This document shows, piece by piece, positions 4,503 to 7,795 of a stretch of DNA of 7,795 bases. The notes below the pieces were generated by a model, which worked only from the letters and a program-made list of their open reading frames with translations, made no database searches and had not been told where the DNA came from. Position 1 is the stretch's first letter, and each line of letters starts with the position of its first letter. Position numbers and translations under genes: made by a program. The DNA is from Anaerolineaceae bacterium UBA1415 (GTDB lineage Bacteria; Chloroflexota; Anaerolineae; Anaerolineales; Anaerolineaceae), in assembly GCA_002305635.1 (NCBI GenBank), contig DBPR01000010.1, positions 1 to 7,795 of the forward strand, read 5' to 3'.

Positions 4503-6218
4503 ATGAAAAAATACACAAAGAATCTAATCCTGCTTGTCCTGATTGCTCTCACGCTCGCTTCCTGCTTCCAGATAACTGAGCCAACGCCCATTCCAATTCC
4601 TCCATCTCCAACATTTCCGACACAGTCTAAAGAAACTGAAATTTCTCCCTCTCCTACCGCGGTAACACAAGAATATCCAAGCCCGGCTTTTCTTTACCAG
4701 GAAACTCCGAACTTGCCACCTGGACTTTTGGAGCAAATCAATACTCTGCAGCTTCCCCAAACATCAGAAGAAAAAAAATCGGTTTTTTACACAATTAAGC
4801 CCGGCGGCGATCATCCTGTTGCCAGTTGGGTCTATGCCCTGGTCGCACCATTTCCAACCGTTCGGGAAGAGGTAAGTTCAGAATGGCTTCAGGATCTTTG
4901 GCTGGGCACCCTACAAGATAACGTTGGGACTCTGCTTATCTCGCCAGAAGATCTGCCTGCGGTAAGTTCGCTTCTCGGAGAACCTGCTCAAACGGTGCAA
5001 GTGGCACCTGCCGATCAGCTACTCGAGAGAGCCTGGACAAGCCAAAACACCTGGGCGATCATCCCCTTCGAAAAGATCGAACCGCGCTGGAAAGTGATCA
5101 CTATTGACGATCAGTCGCCGATCCATAAAGATTTTGTTCATCAAGAATATTTCTTATCCGTCCCCTTTTCACTCGCTTCTTTTGAAGCAGACCTCCCTCC
5201 CGCTCTGCCATCAGAGTTGGAAGGCATCTTTTTAAGCAATCTTGACCCAGCCAAAATCACTACTGTGATGCTCACGGGCGTTACCGCAATGGTGCGCTCT
5301 ACCGCGGTAGGGATGGATCAGCGCGGCATCCTGGTGCCAGGCGAATTGATCGCTCCGATCATGCAAGAGGCAGACCTTTTGCACATCAGCAACGAAGTCC
5401 CCTTTGCTGAGAATTGTCCACCCCACAATTCCGGAGGATATCTGGTTTTCTGCACCCCGGAAAGTTACATGGAATTGTTGCGCTTTGTTGGAACCGACAT
5501 CGTCGAGCTGACCGGTGATCATTTTCAGGACTATGGTACAGAAGGAATGCTCTATACCCTGAGACTTTACGATGAGGAAGGCTGGCCCGTCTACGGAGGT
5601 GGGAAGGACATTTTCGATGCCCGAAGCCCTGTAAAACTCGAAGTGAATGGTAATAAACTGGCATTCATCGGCTGCAACGCCAAATCGCCCAATTTCGCTC
5701 AGGCAAGCGAGACAAGTTCGGGAGCTTATCACTGCGACATGGATTACATCGCCAGAGAAGTGCGCGCGCTGAAAGAAGAAGGATATTTACCCATCGTCAC
5801 CTTCCAGCACGAAGAGCGTTATGAATGGTCGCCCAATGCCTCGATGGTGCGCGATTTCACGATCGCTGCCGAAGCAGGCGCTGTGATCGTTAGCGGCAGT
5901 CAATCCCACGTACCGCATTATGCCGAGTTTTACGGCAGCACCTTTTTCCATTATGGCTTGGGCAATCTCTTTTTCGATCAATATGGGATCGCTAAAAATA
6001 CTGATATTGGTTTTCTCGATCGGCACGTGTTCTATGATGGCAAGTATCTGGGAGTTGAGCTTTTTCCCATTCAATTTTTAGATAAAGTCCAGGCACGGTT
6101 GATGACAACAGAAGAAAGAGCAGCCACGCTGAAAATTATGTTTGATACTATGCGAATGTGGTGGAAAGACGAACAGATGCAGCCTGTGCAGCCTTCCTGG
6201 TGGCAGCCTTTCCCTTAA
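4503..6218 (+). CDS. CapA-family (PGA_cap) lipoprotein with an N-terminal binding-protein-like domain
   Basis: The 571-residue protein starts with a lipoprotein signal: MKKYTKN, a hydrophobic core, and LTLASC with C21 as the lipidated residue. A Pro/Thr/Ser-rich tether runs to about residue 62. Residues 75-235 look somewhat like a periplasmic binding-protein domain (AIIPFEKIEPRWKVITIDD at 185-203), which is tentative. Residues 252-525 follow the CapA/PGA_cap calcineurin-like fold, with recognisable VELTGDHFQDYGTEG (334-348), VYGGGKDIFDARSP (363-376), VTFQHEERYEWSP (432-444), VSGSQSHVPHYAEF (463-476) and YGLGNLFFD (484-492). Several usual metal-site residues differ (see findings). CapA proteins take part in poly-gamma-glutamate or other envelope polymer handling; the substrate here is unknown. 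No strong Shine-Dalgarno precedes the ATG (GGAA is 12 bases away). It ends before a bidirectional terminator. Confidence 0.85.
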   Translation: MKKYTKNLILLVLIALTLASCFQITEPTPIPIPPSPTFPTQSKETEISPSPTAVTQEYPSPAFLYQETPNLPPGLLEQINTLQLPQTSEEKKSVFYTIKPGGDHPVASWVYALVAPFPTVREEVSSEWLQDLWLGTLQDNVGTLLISPEDLPAVSSLLGEPAQTVQVAPADQLLERAWTSQNTWAIIPFEKIEPRWKVITIDDQSPIHKDFVHQEYFLSVPFSLASFEADLPPALPSELEGIFLSNLDPAKITTVMLTGVTAMVRSTAVGMDQRGILVPGELIAPIMQEADLLHISNEVPFAENCPPHNSGGYLVFCTPESYMELLRFVGTDIVELTGDHFQDYGTEGMLYTLRLYDEEGWPVYGGGKDIFDARSPVKLEVNGNKLAFIGCNAKSPNFAQASETSSGAYHCDMDYIAREVRALKEEGYLPIVTFQHEERYEWSPNASMVRDFTIAAEAGAVIVSGSQSHVPHYAEFYGSTFFHYGLGNLFFDQYGIAKNTDIGFLDRHVFYDGKYLGVELFPIQFLDKVQARLMTTEERAATLKIMFDTMRMWWKDEQMQPVQPSWWQPFP

Positions 6219-6236
6219 GATCGGCGACAGAAAGTC

Positions 6237-6274
6237 GAAGAAATAACCCGGTGAGAAATCCGGGTTATTTCTTC
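6237..6274. terminator. Bidirectional intrinsic terminator
   Basis: A perfect 15-bp stem, GAAGAAATAACCCGG (6237-6251) and its complement (6260-6274), closes an 8-base loop. It lies between the end of the CapA-family gene (6218) and the convergent sugar-phosphate enzyme gene (stop at 6285). The AT-rich outer part of the stem supplies U-rich 3' sides in both directions, followed by TATTTCTAATTT on the plus strand. Confidence 0.88.
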
Positions 6275-6284
6275 TATTTCTAAT

Positions 6285-6956
6285 TTAGGAGATCGTTTCC
6301 AAAAACTTGGCTGTGATCGCTGTGATATCCTCATTCATCGTGATGCCGCCCCAGGGGTCATCCGGTTTGACCACGTTGACGACCACGATGTTGGCGCCAT
6401 TAAAAACAGCGCTGCGTGATTCCTTCAGGTCAACGCCGCCAGCCGCCGAGATTAAAACGTCATATTTGCTGCGGATGCGGTTGATATGGCGATAGCGGAT
6501 CATCTTGGTATGATTGCTTTCCTCATCACGTCCGCGATGAATCACAACGACATCGGGCTGGGTATAGAGCGGCCGCAAAACCTGCAGGGGGTCTTCCACC
6601 CCAAGCATATCGATCATCGAAATGATGCCATATTGCTTACAGCGCTCGATGAACAGGCGCAGGGTCTCCACAGGCGCCAGCCCCAGCGCCGTGATGGCGC
6701 GGGCCCCTGCCTGGGCGACCATATCAACCTCGCCGATCGCGCCATCCGAAACCTTGATATCCGCCACCACGATCCCCGGCCACATTCTCGCCAGCGCGTT
6801 CACCCCAGACATTCCCTCACGCTTGATGAAGGGCGTCCCCGCCTCGATCATAATGCGAGAGTCTTTTACAACCCGGGGCAAAATAGTTCGGGCTGTGCGC
6901 AGATCGTCATTGAAGGCGAGCTGCAGATAGCGGATGTTGTTATCCAACATGATCAT
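6285..6956 (-). CDS. OMP-decarboxylase-suprafamily enzyme, 3-hexulose-6-phosphate synthase-like
   Basis: The 223-residue protein is a single (beta/alpha)8 barrel of the OMPDC suprafamily, close in form to 3-hexulose-6-phosphate synthase (HPS) and 3-keto-L-gulonate-6-phosphate decarboxylase (KGPDC). Visible signatures are EAGTPFIKREGM (38-49), the metal and catalytic D-x-K-x-x-D (D66, K68, D71), MIDMLGVEDP (114-123), HRGRD (140-144) and AAGGV (171-175). HPS joins formaldehyde to ribulose 5-phosphate; KGPDC decarboxylates a ketogulonate phosphate in ascorbate use. The active-site pattern is mixed, so the substrate is uncertain. No phosphohexuloisomerase partner is in the window. The start at 6956 overlaps the end of the slipin gene by 17 bases, implying coupled translation; an ATG at 6950 is an alternative. 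Barrel family is sure, reaction is not. Confidence 0.82.
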   Translation of the reverse strand: MIMLDNNIRYLQLAFNDDLRTARTILPRVVKDSRIMIEAGTPFIKREGMSGVNALARMWPGIVVADIKVSDGAIGEVDMVAQAGARAITALGLAPVETLRLFIERCKQYGIISMIDMLGVEDPLQVLRPLYTQPDVVVIHRGRDEESNHTKMIRYRHINRIRSKYDVLISAAGGVDLKESRSAVFNGANIVVVNVVKPDDPWGGITMNEDITAITAKFLETIS

Positions 6957-7740
6957 TTCCGGACTGACTCATTTCTGTTACAGTTTTAGCCACAGTACCG
7001 AGGTCGGAAGGCAGGAAGAGCACGATCTTTTCCGACGGATCAGAGGCGATATCGCGGATCGTCTGCAAGGTACGCAGGTGCAGGGCGCCGGGCGTCGCGG
7101 CCAGTTTTTCAGCAGCGTCACGCAGGTTTTCAGCAGCGCTTAACTCACCCTGAGAAGCGATAATGGTAGCGCGGCGTTCGCGTTCTGCTTCAGCCTGGCG
7201 AGCCATGGCACGTTTCATTTCTGCCGGCAGTTCGATCTCCTGGATCTTGATGCTCTCGATATCCACGCCCCAGCTGTTGGTCTCGATATCCACGATCTCC
7301 TTGATCGATTCAGCGATCTTCTCGCGTTCCATCAAAACCGCGTCCATCTCATTATTACCGATCACATCGCGCAAAGCTGCCTGTGTGTATTGCCGGATGG
7401 CAAAAACGTAATCTTCAATTTTGATGATGGCGGCTTCGGGGTTGACTACCTTGAAGTAAACCACCGCATTGACCAGAAGCGAGATGTTATCACGGGTCAT
7501 GACTTCCTGTCGGGGTACTTCCGCGGTCATAATGCGCATGTCAACCGTGCGCATACGCTGAATACCAGGGATCAAAAGCGTCAGGCCAGGGTTGCGAATG
7601 CCTGAAAACTTACCGAGGGTAAAGACAACACCTCGCTCAAACTCGTTCAAAACCCGAACACTCCGCAGCAACATAATCAGGATCACGATCCCGAGCGGCA
7701 CCAAACAGATTAGATAAAAATACCAATTTTCTCCCATCAT
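6940..7740 (-). CDS. Slipin (stomatin/prohibitin/SPFH family membrane protein)
   Basis: This 266-residue protein is a complete slipin. A single N-terminal membrane segment spans about residues 6-25. The SPFH domain follows: RVLNEFERGVVFTLGKFSG (29-47), NPGLTLLIPGI (50-60), DMRIMTAEVPRQEVMTRDN (67-85), VNAVVYFKV (90-98) and the GNNEMDAVLMEREKIAE segment. A charged helix (about 173-215, AEMKRAMARQAEAERERRA) is the coiled coil used for oligomerisation, and a short C-terminal tail contains IVLFLPSDL. Slipins form large membrane-associated rings, often with an NfeD protein that binds their C-terminus. No NfeD lies downstream here; the next gene, overlapping by 17 bases, is the HPS-like enzyme. The start codon is one of two adjacent ATGs (7740 or 7737) directly after GGAGGA. 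Confidence 0.93.
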   Translation of the reverse strand: MMGENWYFYLICLVPLGIVILIMLLRSVRVLNEFERGVVFTLGKFSGIRNPGLTLLIPGIQRMRTVDMRIMTAEVPRQEVMTRDNISLLVNAVVYFKVVNPEAAIIKIEDYVFAIRQYTQAALRDVIGNNEMDAVLMEREKIAESIKEIVDIETNSWGVDIESIKIQEIELPAEMKRAMARQAEAERERRATIIASQGELSAAENLRDAAEKLAATPGALHLRTLQTIRDIASDPSEKIVLFLPSDLGTVAKTVTEMSQSGNDHVG

Positions 7741-7746
7741 TCCTCC
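7741..7746 (-). promoter_or_regulatory. Shine-Dalgarno GGAGGA abutting the slipin start
   Basis: GGAGGA touches the first ATG (7740) and is three bases from the second (7737). Both spacings are shorter than the usual 5-9, so the second ATG may be the one used. Confidence 0.5.
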
Positions 7747-7771
7747 ATAGTTCTTTTTCTAAATTTTATCC

Positions 7772-7777
7772 TGTCAA
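7772..7777 (-). promoter_or_regulatory. Possible -35 box (TTGACA) upstream of slipin
   Basis: A perfect TTGACA on the minus strand lies 32-37 bases before the slipin ATG. The hexamer 17 bases downstream (AGAACT at 7754-7749) is a poor -10, so the promoter is only tentative. An alternative -10, TAAAAT at 7768-7763, lacks a matching -35. Confidence 0.25.
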
Positions 7778-7795
7778 GGCAAAATAGAAATGTCC

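Noticed and set aside
5232..5732. Minus-strand ORF of 166 codons inside the CapA-family gene
   Set aside because: It is antisense to the conserved CapA region, with no ribosome site or recognisable motif.
4035..6218. dtd and CapA-like lipoprotein as a single functional system
   Set aside because: Adjacency with a 30-bp gap supports co-transcription only. The known roles (tRNA editing and envelope polymer handling) give no shared pathway.
6486..6989. Plus-strand ORF of 167 codons opposite the HPS-like gene
   Set aside because: Its His/Arg-rich composition and full overlap with conserved barrel motifs on the other strand mark it as a shadow frame.

Overview
The window looks like a chromosomal segment from an uncultured or anaerobic bacterium. 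The best guess is Chloroflexota, class Anaerolineae. This rests on the gene types, the Thr/Pro-rich linker after a lipobox, and the mix of strong and absent Shine-Dalgarno sites. It is an inference from style, not from a marker gene.

Layout. The left end (1-946) is accessory debris. It holds a small secreted-protein ORF on the minus strand (3-242), a 5'-truncated IS1634/IS4-type transposase (317-817), and a C-terminal scrap of a Fic/AAA_4-type winged-helix protein (about 833-946). An 8-bp direct repeat flanks the transposase scrap. Then comes a minus-strand RNA-processing cluster, read from right to left: RNase D (rnd, 3625-2486), a beta-CASP metallo-beta-lactamase ribonuclease (2489-1089, ATGA overlap with rnd), and tRNA-Ser(CGA) (1064-977) only 24 bp further on. 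The rnd gene seems to have a perfect TATAAT placed for a leaderless mRNA.

A divergent intergenic region of about 400 bp (3626-4034) has no gene but is rich in dyads and degenerate repeats. To its right, dtd (D-aminoacyl-tRNA deacylase, 4035-4472) and a large CapA-family lipoprotein (4503-6218) run on the plus strand, probably as one unit. A 15-bp perfect stem-loop (6237-6274) lies between them and a convergent minus-strand pair. That pair is a slipin/stomatin-like membrane protein (7740-6940) and an OMP-decarboxylase-suprafamily enzyme (6956-6285), overlapping by 17 bp.

How the genes fit together. RNase D, the beta-CASP nuclease, tRNA-Ser and dtd all concern RNA maturation or tRNA quality control. 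The CapA-like lipoprotein and slipin are envelope proteins. I see no clear new defence or mobile system. The most unusual points are the mixed HPS/KGPDC active-site signature of the sugar-phosphate enzyme, the altered metal-site motifs of the CapA-like lipoprotein, the leaderless rnd promoter, and the structured intergenic region.
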